A stretch of DNA of 64,000 nucleotides from PALSA-693 sp963834725 (GTDB taxonomy: Bacteria > Actinomycetota > Acidimicrobiia > Acidimicrobiales > Palsa-688). The position numbers were made by a program, and so were the translations under genes. Under the pieces are notes generated by a model, which saw only the letters and a list, made by a program, of their open reading frames with translations, ran no database searches and was not told the origin of the DNA. Positions 48,082 through 55,678 of this stretch are shown here, in pieces. Where the stretch lies: the NCBI GenBank assembly GCA_963834725.1, contig CAWICN010000001.1, positions 4,650,001-4,714,000 on the forward strand, read 5' to 3'. Position 1 is the first letter of the stretch, and every line of letters begins with the position of its first letter.

Positions 48082-48231
48082 TCAGGTCGCGTCGACCGCC
48101 ATCGCCGTGCGTTGCGAAGCGTGCGCGGCGACACCGGCCACTTGGAGCAGGACATCGATGTCGTCCTGGTTCGGCGAGGAGATGCCGGCGGCCGCCCCGT
48201 AGGCGCTGACCCATTCCGCGGTGGTGGTCAT
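48082..48231 (-). CDS. DUF6457-like small protein
   Basis: A 49-residue protein whose ATG overlaps the TGA of the HxlR gene (ATGA). EWVSAYGAAAGISSP and IDVLLQVAGVAAHASQRTAM match the start and core of DUF6457 proteins, which are often encoded near molybdenum cofactor or molybdoenzyme genes. It is shorter than usual (about 80-90 residues) and stops soon after the core, so it may be truncated. A molybdopterin oxidoreductase gene lies on the other side of the HxlR gene, which supports a molybdenum link. Confidence 0.65.
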   Translation of the reverse strand: MTTTAEWVSAYGAAAGISSPNQDDIDVLLQVAGVAAHASQRTAMAVDAT

Positions 48232-48704
48232 GACGCTCCGATCTGGATGCCGACGGGGGCGCCGGGTCCGGGCTTGGCTCGCACCTCACGGACGTCGAGG
48301 GGTTCCTCGCATTCACTGCACACCACGACGGCGTGCATGTCGTGCTTGCAGGCGGTGTGGTGCAGCACCAGCGGTGTGCCTTCCGGACCGGTGAGCCAGC
48401 GGTCCCCCCAGGCCGCCATGGCGGCGAGGATCGGGTAGGCGTCGCGGCCCTTCTGGGTGAGCCGGTACTCGTGGCGGGGCGGGTTCGGCTGGTACTCGAC
48501 CCGGCGCAGCAGGCCCTCGGCCACCAGCCCGTTCAGACGTCGGGTGAGGATGTTGCGCCCGATACCGAGCGCCTCTTGGAAGTCGTCGAACCGGCGAGTG
48601 CCCAAACATGCCTCCCGGATGAGCAGCAGGTTCCAGTGGTCGCCGAGCACGGCCGCGGTGCGGGCGATGGTGCACGGCCACTCGGAGGTATCGGTGCGCT
48701 TCAC
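48228..48704 (-). CDS. HxlR family regulator
   Basis: A 158-residue winged-helix protein: CTIARTAAVLGDHWNLLLIR, then FQEALGIGRNILTRRLNGLV and PPRHEYRLTQKGRDAYPIL. The tail has HTACKHDMHAVVVCSECEE, the same zinc-ribbon-like spacing as the other two element-borne HxlR proteins. The ATG at 48704 lies about 25 bp from an operator-like motif. It is divergent from the molybdopterin oxidoreductase gene, which it probably controls, and is coupled to the small DUF6457 gene. Confidence 0.87.
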   Translation of the reverse strand: MKRTDTSEWPCTIARTAAVLGDHWNLLLIREACLGTRRFDDFQEALGIGRNILTRRLNGLVAEGLLRRVEYQPNPPRHEYRLTQKGRDAYPILAAMAAWGDRWLTGPEGTPLVLHHTACKHDMHAVVVCSECEEPLDVREVRAKPGPGAPVGIQIGAS

Positions 48705-48729
48705 GGCTCCAGCCTAGAGGAGGAAACAG

Positions 48730-48778
48730 TTGCATCATGGAACGCGTTCGCGTACCCTTTGGTTTCATCATGCAATCC
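48730..48778. promoter_or_regulatory. Paired HxlR-type operators between regulator and oxidoreductase
   Basis: TTGCATCATGGAACGC (48730-48745) and GGTTTCATCATGCAATCC (48761-48778) are two copies, roughly inverted, of the motif seen near 35745, 37709 and 43649. They lie between the HxlR start and the oxidoreductase gene, where a repressor could block both. Confidence 0.6.
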
Positions 48779-48882
48779 ACCGAGCCGTCTGCGCCCACCG
48801 GCTTCGCCGCCGAGCAAGCCGTGGGCCCTCAGCGGGGCCAGTCCGCAGTGACGGTGGCACGCACGATCGATGAGGACGCGAG

Positions 48883-51171
48883 ATGACCGACGGTACCGAA
48901 GTGCTGCAGGCGGCTGAATGGCATCAGACGGCCTGCATCTTGTGCGAGTGCAACTGCGGCGTCGAGGTCCGCTTGGGGGTCGACGGCAAGACCTTCGAAC
49001 GCATCCGTGGCGATAAGGCCCACCCGGCGTCGAAGGGCTACACGTGTGAGAAGGCGCTGCGCCTCGACTACTACCAGAACGGGCGCGGTGAACGGCTGCT
49101 GCGCCCGCTTCGTCGAGGACCGGACGGAACCTACGAGGAGGTCGACTGGGACACCGCCATCCGGGAGGTCGCCGAGCGGTTGGCGGCCGTACGCGATGCC
49201 CATGGGGGTGAGTCGATCGTCTACTACGGCGGCGGCGGCCAGGGCAACCATCTCGGCGGCACCTACGGTGCGGCCACCCAGGGCGCCCTAGGTGTCCGGT
49301 TCAAGGCAAACGCGATCTCCCAGGAGAAGACCGGCGAGATGCTGGTCATGGGCAAGATGTTCGGGACGCCCCTGCGGGGCGACTTCGAGCACTGCGAGGT
49401 GGCGTTCTTCCCGGGCAAGAACCCCTGGATCAGCCACGGCATCCCCCGCGCCCGCACCACGCTCAAGGCCATCGCCGCCGACCCCACCCGGTCGATGGTG
49501 GTGATCGATCCCAGGGTGACCGAGACCGCAGCCCTGGCCGACTACCACCTCCAGGTGCGACCCGGCCGCGATGCCTGGCTGATCGCCGCCATGGCGGCGG
49601 TCCTGGTCGACGAGGGCCTCGTCGACCGCGCCTGGCTCGAGGCCCATGCGTCCGGTTACGAACCGGTGCTCAGCGCGTTGCGGGACGTGCCGATCTCCCG
49701 ATACTCCGAGATCAGCGGCGTCGACGAGACGTTGGTGCGCGCTGCCACCCGGCGGATCGCCGCGGCGGCCAGCGTGGCCACCTTCGAGGACCTGGGCGTG
49801 CAGATGAACCGTCACTCGACGCTCGTGAGCTACCTGGAGAAGCTGGTGTGGTTGCTCACCGGGAACCTGGCCAACCCGGGCGGCCAGTACGCGATGACCG
49901 GCATCGGGAACCTGCTGCGGATGAGCCGCAGCGAGCTCCATCCCACGACCGCTCCGGCCACGCCGGTGGTCGGGGCGAAGGTCATCGGGGGGCTCATCCC
50001 GTGCAACGTGCTCCCGGAGGAGATCCTGGCCGACCACCCGAAGCGCTATCGGGCCCTGATCGCGGAGTCCGGCAATCCGGTGAGCTCGGTCGCGGACAGC
50101 CAGCGGATGCGCCAGGCGATGCGCGCCCTCGATGTGAGCGTGTGCATCGACGTGTTCATGACCGAGACGGCGAGGCACTCCGACTACGTGCTGCCCGCCG
50201 CCACCCAGTACGAGAAGTTCGAGGCCACGTTCTTCAACTTCGACTACCCGAAGAACGTGTTCCACCTTCGCCGGCCGGTGCTCGATCCGCCGGCGGGTCC
50301 ACTACCCGAGCCGGAAATCCACGCCCGCATCGTGGAGGCCCTCGGCATCCTCGACCCCGTGGTGGTCGAGGCGCTGCGTTCGGCCGCCGAGCGCAGCCGC
50401 GAGGACTTCGCGGCCGCGTTCGCGGAGGCGACCACCACCGACCCCAAGCTGGCCGCGGTCGCCGCCGTGCTGCTGTACCGCACGCTCGGAGCGACACTGC
50501 CGCACGGCGCAGCCGCTGCCGCCTCCTTGTGGCCGATGGTGATCCGTTGCTCGCAGATCAACCCCGACGGCGTCGCCCGAGCCGGTTTCGGCACAGGACC
50601 GGATGCAGGCGACCGGCTGTTCGACGCCATCGTCGAAAGCCCCTCCGGGGTCGTGTTCACCGACGACACCTGGGAGGCGACGTGGCAGCGCATCAAGACC
50701 GCCGACGGCCTGGTGCACGTCGAGATCCCAGAGCTCCTGGCCGAGCTCGCCGAGCTCGCCAGCGAGACCCCGCCGGGCGACGACCCCCACTGGCCACTGC
50801 TGCTCTCCGCCGGCGAACGGCGCTCGTTCACCGCGAACACCACCTTCCGTGACCCCGCGTGGCGGAAGAAGGATCCCGACGGTGCGTTGCGCGTCTCGCC
50901 TGCCGACGCCGAACGGATAGGCGTCGCGGACGGCGGCGCCGCCAAGCTCTCCACCAAACGATCAGCTGCGATCGTGACGGTCGCCGTGGACGACACCATC
51001 CAACCCGGCCACGTCTCCCTTCCCAACGGGTTCGGCCTGGACCATGTCGAGGGCGGCGTCCGGCTGAAGACGGGTGTGGGCACCAACGAATTCACCGCCA
51101 GCGAGGACCGCGATCGGTGGGCCGGGACGCCCTGGCACAAGACCACACCGGCCCGGCTCGAACCGGTTTGA
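48883..51171 (+). CDS. Molybdopterin-dependent oxidoreductase (4Fe-4S)
   Basis: A 762-residue DMSO-reductase family catalytic subunit. The N-terminal 4Fe-4S site is CILCECNCGV with a fourth Cys in GYTCEKA (about residues 18-54). Then come bis-MGD binding regions such as WDTAIREVAERL, ESGNPVSSVADSQRM and VLPAATQYEKFEA, and a C-terminal beta-barrel (RVSPADAERIGVADG, GHVSLPNGFG). The usual Mo-ligand position shows no Cys or Sec (NAISQEKTGEM). No Tat signal and no electron-transfer subunit is adjacent, so it is cytosolic. The substrate is unknown; it may reduce or hydroxylate the cargo compound. Confidence 0.87.
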   Translation: MTDGTEVLQAAEWHQTACILCECNCGVEVRLGVDGKTFERIRGDKAHPASKGYTCEKALRLDYYQNGRGERLLRPLRRGPDGTYEEVDWDTAIREVAERLAAVRDAHGGESIVYYGGGGQGNHLGGTYGAATQGALGVRFKANAISQEKTGEMLVMGKMFGTPLRGDFEHCEVAFFPGKNPWISHGIPRARTTLKAIAADPTRSMVVIDPRVTETAALADYHLQVRPGRDAWLIAAMAAVLVDEGLVDRAWLEAHASGYEPVLSALRDVPISRYSEISGVDETLVRAATRRIAAAASVATFEDLGVQMNRHSTLVSYLEKLVWLLTGNLANPGGQYAMTGIGNLLRMSRSELHPTTAPATPVVGAKVIGGLIPCNVLPEEILADHPKRYRALIAESGNPVSSVADSQRMRQAMRALDVSVCIDVFMTETARHSDYVLPAATQYEKFEATFFNFDYPKNVFHLRRPVLDPPAGPLPEPEIHARIVEALGILDPVVVEALRSAAERSREDFAAAFAEATTTDPKLAAVAAVLLYRTLGATLPHGAAAAASLWPMVIRCSQINPDGVARAGFGTGPDAGDRLFDAIVESPSGVVFTDDTWEATWQRIKTADGLVHVEIPELLAELAELASETPPGDDPHWPLLLSAGERRSFTANTTFRDPAWRKKDPDGALRVSPADAERIGVADGGAAKLSTKRSAAIVTVAVDDTIQPGHVSLPNGFGLDHVEGGVRLKTGVGTNEFTASEDRDRWAGTPWHKTTPARLEPV

Positions 51172-51248
51172 CGCCGGAAGTGTTGGAGATGAGCGCGGCA
51201 CCGGGGTGGGGGTCATCTCGTGGGCGGCTCCTGGCCTGAGATCGGGCC

Positions 51249-51605
51249 ATGAAGGCCTTCATCATCGACCGATACAAACCCAGCGAGGCGGCCGGATCGC
51301 CGATGTGCCCGACCCAGCGCCGGCCGACGGCCAGGTGCTGGTCCAGATCCACGCCGTGGGCGTCAACCAGCTCGACTCCAAGATCAGAAGCGGCGAGTTC
51401 GATCGACTCCCGCCCTATCGCCCCGGTGTGCGACGGTTCGACGTCGGCGACGAGGTGTACGCCCGCCCGGACAACGCGCGATCGGCACGTTCGCAGCGCT
51501 CATCGCGATGAACGAGCCGATGTGGCGCCCAAGCCGAGATTCCTCTCCATGGAGGAAGCAGCCTCCATCCCCCTGGTCGGCCTGACGGCCTGGCAGGCAC
51601 TTGTC
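51249..51605 (+). pseudogene. NADPH:quinone-type dehydrogenase relic
   Basis: ATG 51249 begins MKAFIIDRYKPSE, then the frame shifts to GGRIADVPDPAPADGQVLVQ and IHAVGVNQLDSKIRSGEFDR, then RFDVGDEVYARPD, and finally SMEEAASIPLVGLTAWQALV in the first frame again. This is the N-terminal half of a medium-chain quinone oxidoreductase, with frameshifts and an internal deletion. It stops abruptly near 51605, where an unrelated relic begins. Confidence 0.7.
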
Positions 51606-51975
51606 GCGACCCCACCCAGTTCCGCATCGGTCTGATCCGCTCGTTCCTCGTCGACGACCCCGAACGCGACGCACCGGTCTGGCGCGGCGCGGAGCGGTAC
51701 CGCATGGAGGGGTACTCGACGTTTTTTTGCGAAACCCCCGACGACTACGGCGCCGCGTGGCGGGCCGACGATGTCATCCCACAGAACTCTTCATCGGCGA
51801 CCCCGACGCCTGTCTCGCCGAGATCAAGCGGATGCGCACCACCTTCGGTATCACCGACATTGTCTCGGCCGGACTTCCACCAGGCGTCGATCCGACCTTC
51901 ATGGCCGGAAACCTCGACCGGCTCGCCAACGAGGTGCTTCCCCAGGATCCGAGCCACCTGAGGTCGACGGATCCA
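51606..51975 (+). pseudogene. C-terminal fragment of an LLM flavin oxidoreductase
   Basis: FRIGLIRSFLVDDPERDAPV, RYRMEGYSTFFCETPDDYGA, then after a one-base shift near 51783 LFIGDPDACLAEIKRMRTTF and GITDIVSAGLPPGVDPTFMA. These are the last 120 residues of a luciferase-like oxidoreductase different from that at 39727. It abuts the dehydrogenase relic directly, so a deletion fused the two. Confidence 0.65.
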
Positions 51976-52809
51976 TGGTTACGCCGACCTGCGGTACAAC
52001 GACGAGGCCGAGGCGCGGGCGAGCTACGACGCGTTGCCGCTCCCCCCTGCGACGGGGCACTCCGGTCCCGTGCCGACACCGGGCCACACATACCGGTTCG
52101 ACCGCGGCAGCCACGCAGTGCAGCGCTTTCTCAGACGGCAGCTCAGCCTTCTGCCACAGCGACCTTGGCCGACGTCGCGAGCGTAGGAGCCGCTCAGCCG
52201 TCGCCTCGCCCCGGCTCCATCGTGCCAGATCGACGGTTCGCGAGCGCTGGCGGATAGCCATATCGACCGCCGAACCGGGGATGCAGAATCCGCCGAGGCA
52301 GGAAGCCGTCGCTCAGGCGCACAATGAGGCCTCTGAACGCGTCCAGGGGCTGGACTGCGGATCGCAGGAACGGCGGTCGGCCTGACGTGAACGGGCACGC
52401 GAACCGTCCCAAAACCCGCCACCGGAACCGTGTCCCTGCTATCCCCGACGGCCGATCCGTGCGCAGTAACTCCTAGCAAGCACCGCTGCCGATCGTCGGC
52501 CGAACAGACGCTTTGTCGAGACGAAGAGGGCCTGAGACTTCGGAGCACCTCATATCGGGGGTCAGGGAAGGTGTCGCTTGCCATCTGGTGGTACGACGCT
52601 CATTGGGGCTCCGGTCGACCCGGGGCGAAGCTCCGGCGCAGCCCCCCTGCACGGCACAGGTGGGGGATTGGTAGCCCGCTCGCCCGCTACGGTGCGGTAA
52701 AGCGCGCCCTGAGCCAGCGGCAAGGGGTGTCCTCGTAGTCGCCACTCACCACGTTCCGTGGCCGTAGCTGACCGCTAGTTGCCCGCGCTAACCATTGCTT
52801 CGCCGTCCT
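51976..52809. other. Region without recognisable gene, right end of element
   Basis: About 830 bp. A short coding-like piece (YADLRYNDEAEARASYDALP) occurs near 51976-52040, but no frame is sustained beyond it. The rest shows no family resemblance and probably consists of debris leading to the right arm repeats. Confidence 0.4.
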
Positions 52810-52811
52810 GG

Positions 52812-52829
52812 TGTGTCATGAGTGTGTCA
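52812..52829 (+). promoter_or_regulatory. Right arm-type integrase site candidates
   Basis: Two TGTGTCA copies at 52812 and 52823 lie in a 20-bp block identical to 26830-26849, in the same orientation. They lie 63 bp inside the right att site. Confidence 0.5.
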
Positions 52830-52839
52830 TGGCACGAAA

Positions 52840-52863
52840 AGAGCCCCTCCGGAAAGGGGCTCT
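52840..52863 (-). terminator. ssrA terminator supplied by the element
   Basis: AGAGCCCCT and AGGGGCTCT pair around a five-base loop, and on the minus strand TTTT follows. It lies about 30 bp beyond the tmRNA 3' end, so it now terminates ssrA. Since it lies inside the element, the element brought it. Confidence 0.75.
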
Positions 52864-52891
52864 CAGCAGCACTTTTACCATGTAATCAGCG

Positions 52892-52917
52892 GTGGAGGTG
52901 GCGGGAATCGAACCCGC
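52892..52917 (-). other. Right attachment site within the ssrA 3' end
   Basis: The 26 bp that match the left site lie within the functional ssrA gene and include its T-arm and acceptor strand. Beyond 52917 the sequence is native ssrA only. Confidence 0.85.
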
Positions 52918-53241
52918 GTCCTTCGATGCCGCAGCGGGCCTTCTCCGAGCGCAGCCGGTGAGGGGATCTCGGGCTCCCCACTCGCCACCGGCATCGGCGG
53001 GGAGCCCCAGTCAACTGAGATGTTCCCAGCGGCCCGTCGACGAGACCGATGGGTGAGCCCTGCTAGATGACGCCCGTACCCGACCCGCAGAGCTGGAGCC
53101 GGACGGACGGGCTACTTGTTAGGCAGCCAGTGCAAGCCGAGGCTTGGCGTTTATTTTTAGGTTCCGGCTCTTTAACGTGGCTCCGGAGACCACGGCTCGC
53201 TTCTCCCGCATCGACGACCGAAGTCGAAGCCAATCACCCCC
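52893..53241 (-). ncRNA. ssrA: tmRNA (one-piece)
   Basis: A 349-base transfer-messenger RNA. The 5' GGGGGTG pairs with the 3' CACCTCC to form the acceptor stem, with A as discriminator; the CCA is not encoded (CCG follows). The T-arm GGGTTCGATTCCC is clear. The tag frame reads on to INAKPRLALAA and stops with TAA, the usual ALAA degradation signal; its resume codon cannot be fixed by eye. It rescues stalled ribosomes together with SmpB, encoded two genes upstream. Its first bases overlap the stop codon of the M50 protease gene. The 3' end is the integration site of the 26-kb element. Confidence 0.93.
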
Positions 53242-54385
53242 TTGTGAGGGTCCAACCCGTCGATGGTACCGGACCCCGGCGACCGACCCGCACCAATGCC
53301 TCCAGATCGGCCGGAAGCACGGCACCGATCGTCTTCCCGCCGTCGACCACCAGGATCACCTGGTTGGGGCCGACACGACTCACCACCTCCAGAGCATCCT
53401 CGTCTGGGTTGGCCCCGGTGGTGGCGCTGATCGGGGTAGCCACGTCGAGCGGCCGGGCCAGATCCCACTGCGAGAAGGGAACCGCACCGACCGTGTCACC
53501 GAGCAGCACCCCGCCGTAGCCGCCATCCCACTTCTCGAGCAGCCACACCCAACCCGGTCGCCCGGTCACGAAGCGCTCCGCGAAGGACCGCACCGTGATC
53601 CATCCGGGGGCGGCACCTACGGGACGCATGATCCGGGAGATCTGCATGCCGTCCAGAGAACGCCGGACCTGGCCCAACTGTCGCTCCGCCCTGGCGGCGC
53701 TGAGAAGCCACCAGCCGACGAAGCTGATGAAGAACCCATTGAAGGCTTCGGTGCCACGCACCAGTACCAGAAAGCCGAGCGCCACCAGGGCTCCGCCGAG
53801 CCACACGCCGGCGTTGGTCGCCATCCGCGTCGCTCGCCACCGGTCACGCGTCGCCGCCCAGGCCAGGGCGTGCAGCACGCGGCCGCCGTCCAGGGGAGCC
53901 GCCGGCAGCATGTTGAACACGGCCAGCACCACGTTGATCACCGCCAGCCACCCGAGAGCCGAGACGGCCAGCCGGCCGCCCCCGGCGGCTTCGAGGAGCA
54001 TCCGGAGCAACCAGAGCACCCCCCCGAAGGCCACGCTCACGATCGGACCCACCCCCGCGATCCCGAGTTCGGCGCCGGGGGATTGCGCGTCGCCTTCGAT
54101 GCGTGTCACCCCGCCCATCCACGACAGGGTGATCCCGTCGACTTGCATTCGATAACGGCCGGCGACGACAGCGTGGCCGAGCTCGTGGAGCAGCACTCCC
54201 AGCAGCAGAACCGCCGCGGTCAGGGCGCCGGCGACGGCATAGGCCGTTCCGGTGTAGCCGGGCGCTTGCACAGGGAACCGGTTGGCGGCCAGCTCACCGG
54301 CCACGAACGCCACCATGACGAGCAGGCTCCAGTTGAGGCCCACCCTGACGCCGGCGAGCCGGCCCAGGCGGATGGTGTCGTTCAT
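53234..54385 (-). CDS. M50 (site-2 protease) family membrane metalloprotease
   Basis: A 383-residue membrane protease. HELGH (about residues 67-71) and LDGG (about 165) are the zinc-binding motifs, set in hydrophobic helices. ISRIMRPVGAAPGW begins a CBS-like C-terminal cytosolic region. The family cleaves membrane-bound regulators such as anti-sigma factors. The ATG overlaps the TGA of smpB (ATGA), so the two are coupled. The stop codon TGA lies within the first bases of ssrA (GGGGGTGA), so the gene runs straight into tmRNA. Confidence 0.9.
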   Translation of the reverse strand: MNDTIRLGRLAGVRVGLNWSLLVMVAFVAGELAANRFPVQAPGYTGTAYAVAGALTAAVLLLGVLLHELGHAVVAGRYRMQVDGITLSWMGGVTRIEGDAQSPGAELGIAGVGPIVSVAFGGVLWLLRMLLEAAGGGRLAVSALGWLAVINVVLAVFNMLPAAPLDGGRVLHALAWAATRDRWRATRMATNAGVWLGGALVALGFLVLVRGTEAFNGFFISFVGWWLLSAARAERQLGQVRRSLDGMQISRIMRPVGAAPGWITVRSFAERFVTGRPGWVWLLEKWDGGYGGVLLGDTVGAVPFSQWDLARPLDVATPISATTGANPDEDALEVVSRVGPNQVILVVDGGKTIGAVLPADLEALVRVGRRGPVPSTGWTLTRG

Positions 54386-54885
54386 GTGTCCAGGGTACGC
54401 CGCCTGGCTGCCGATGCACGGCGAGCCTCCAGGTCCGCGTCGCGAGCCGCCATGGCGTGGCGCTTGTCATAGCGTTTGCGCCCCCGCGCCAGCGCCAGGT
54501 CGACCTTGGCCCGTCCATCCTTGAAGTACACCGACAGCGGCACCATGGTGAGTGAGTCCTGGGTGGTACGCCGGGCCAGCTCGTCGATCTGGCGGCGATG
54601 CAGGAGCAGCTTCCGGCGCCGGTCGGGGTCCGTGGCGCCGAATCCAGATGCGAAGGAATAAGGGGGAACATGCATGGCGTAGAGCCAGATCTCACCGTCC
54701 ACGAACCGGGCATAGCTGTCGCGGAGCTGGGCCTTGCCCTCCCGCAGCGACTTCACCTCGCTGCCGGCCAGCACCAAACCGGCTTCGTAAGTCTGGAGGA
54801 TGTCGTAGTCGTGCCGGGCCCGGCGGTTTTGGGCCACGGGCCGACCGTCGGTACCCTTCACGGCCGGTTTCGAGGCAGGAGCCAT
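54382..54885 (-). CDS. smpB: SsrA-binding protein SmpB
   Basis: A 167-residue SmpB. Signature regions are AQNRRARHDYDILQTYEAGL and GSEVKSLREGKAQLRDSYAR, then KLLLHRRQID and the basic C-terminal tail (GRKRYDKRHAMAARDADLEA) that enters the ribosomal decoding centre. It binds tmRNA and is essential for trans-translation. It starts at ATG 54885 and leads the smpB-M50-ssrA transcription unit. Its length matches other actinobacterial SmpB proteins. Confidence 0.95.
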   Translation of the reverse strand: MAPASKPAVKGTDGRPVAQNRRARHDYDILQTYEAGLVLAGSEVKSLREGKAQLRDSYARFVDGEIWLYAMHVPPYSFASGFGATDPDRRRKLLLHRRQIDELARRTTQDSLTMVPLSVYFKDGRAKVDLALARGRKRYDKRHAMAARDADLEARRASAARRRTLDT

Positions 54886-54926
54886 GGCACCATCACCGTA
54901 CTGCCAGGCACGGTAGCGTCAGGCCC

Positions 54927-55340
54927 GTGCTTCGAGTGGAAAAACAGATCCTCGACACGATGATTGCCAGCGCCCTCGACGGCTATCCCCTGGAGGCGTG
55001 CGGCGTGCTGGCGGGTCATCTCGAACGACCCGACCTCGCCACGGTGTCGGCCTGCTATCCCTTGGCCAACGCGGCCGCCTCGGCCCGCGTCTATGAGGTC
55101 GAGCCGCGGGGTCTCCTGCAAGCCGACCGGGCAGCCGAAGCAGCCGGGGGCCAGCTGATCGGCGTCTACCACTCGCACACCCACACCGAGGGAAAGCCCT
55201 CGCCGACCGATGTCGCCCAGGCCCCCGACCCGGACTGGCACTACCTCCTGGTGTCGCTGCGGGACGTGCACCCGAGCGTCCGCAGCTGGCGGATCCGGGA
55301 TGGGAAGATCACAGAGGAGCCAGTCGTTCTACAATGGTGA
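54927..55340 (+). CDS. mec: M67 (JAMM) metalloprotease, Mec-like
   Basis: A 137-residue JAMM-domain protein. The zinc motif is HSHTHTEGKPSPTD (HxH-x7-SxxD) and the catalytic Glu is in PLEACG near residue 24. In Mycobacterium tuberculosis the Mec protein removes cysteine from the sulfur carrier CysO, and the genes lie in the order mec-cysO-cysM as here. The start is GTG 54927; the longer frame upstream overlaps smpB and is rejected. It is divergent from smpB, with only about 40 bp between them. Confidence 0.87.
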   Translation: MLRVEKQILDTMIASALDGYPLEACGVLAGHLERPDLATVSACYPLANAAASARVYEVEPRGLLQADRAAEAAGGQLIGVYHSHTHTEGKPSPTDVAQAPDPDWHYLLVSLRDVHPSVRSWRIRDGKITEEPVVLQW

Positions 55341-55397
55341 CAAGTGGGGTCGACTTTGGCGATGGTCGCCCTGACCCCCCGATCAGTGGAGGTGCCG

Positions 55398-55673
55398 GTG
55401 CCTGTTGATGTGCGTTTGCCCACCATCCTGAGGTCGTCAGCCGCGGGGCAAGCCACTGTCGAGGCGGAGGGAGCCACCGTCGGGGAGGTCTTTGACGACC
55501 TGATCCGCCGGCATCCCGGGCTGCGGGATCAGCTACTCACGAGCGACGGAGCCATCCACCGTCATCTCAACATCTTCCTCAACGACGACGACATCCGTTA
55601 CCTCGGCAGCCTTGACGCCAAAGTGACGGACAGCGACACGCTGACCCTGATGCCCGCGGTCGCCGGGGGTTGA
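55398..55673 (+). CDS. cysO: Sulfur carrier protein CysO (ThiS/MoaD fold)
   Basis: A 91-residue ubiquitin-fold carrier ending in AVAGG, the Gly-Gly tail that is turned into a thiocarboxylate. VRLPTILRSSAAGQ opens the fold, and LNIFLNDDDIRYLGSLDAKV is typical of CysO. I chose GTG 55398, as GGAGG lies just before it and the length then equals that of CysO (93 in M. tuberculosis). The carried sulfur is donated to O-phosphoserine by the next enzyme, CysM. Confidence 0.88.
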   Translation: MPVDVRLPTILRSSAAGQATVEAEGATVGEVFDDLIRRHPGLRDQLLTSDGAIHRHLNIFLNDDDIRYLGSLDAKVTDSDTLTLMPAVAGG

Positions 55674-55678
55674 GCGCC

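Larger units (their letters stand above)
26692..52917. mobile_element. 26.2-kb integrative element inserted at the ssrA 3' end
   Basis: Identical 26-bp direct repeats at 26692-26717 and 52892-52917 match the 3' end of tmRNA. The intact ssrA gene lies at the right end, so integration rebuilt it and pushed the old 3' end to the left boundary. A tyrosine integrase lies 119 bp inside the left repeat, followed by an excisionase-like gene. Paired TGTGTCA motifs lie inside both ends. Content is a toxin-antitoxin pair, a broken relaxase, catabolic cargo, HxlR regulators and an IS1634-type transposase. Several genes are broken, and without a working relaxase or transfer genes it could move only with help. 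Confidence 0.85.

Noticed and set aside
54552..54926. 125-codon extension of the JAMM protein
   Set aside because: It lies antisense to smpB and is Arg/Pro-rich. The JAMM domain begins at GTG 54927.
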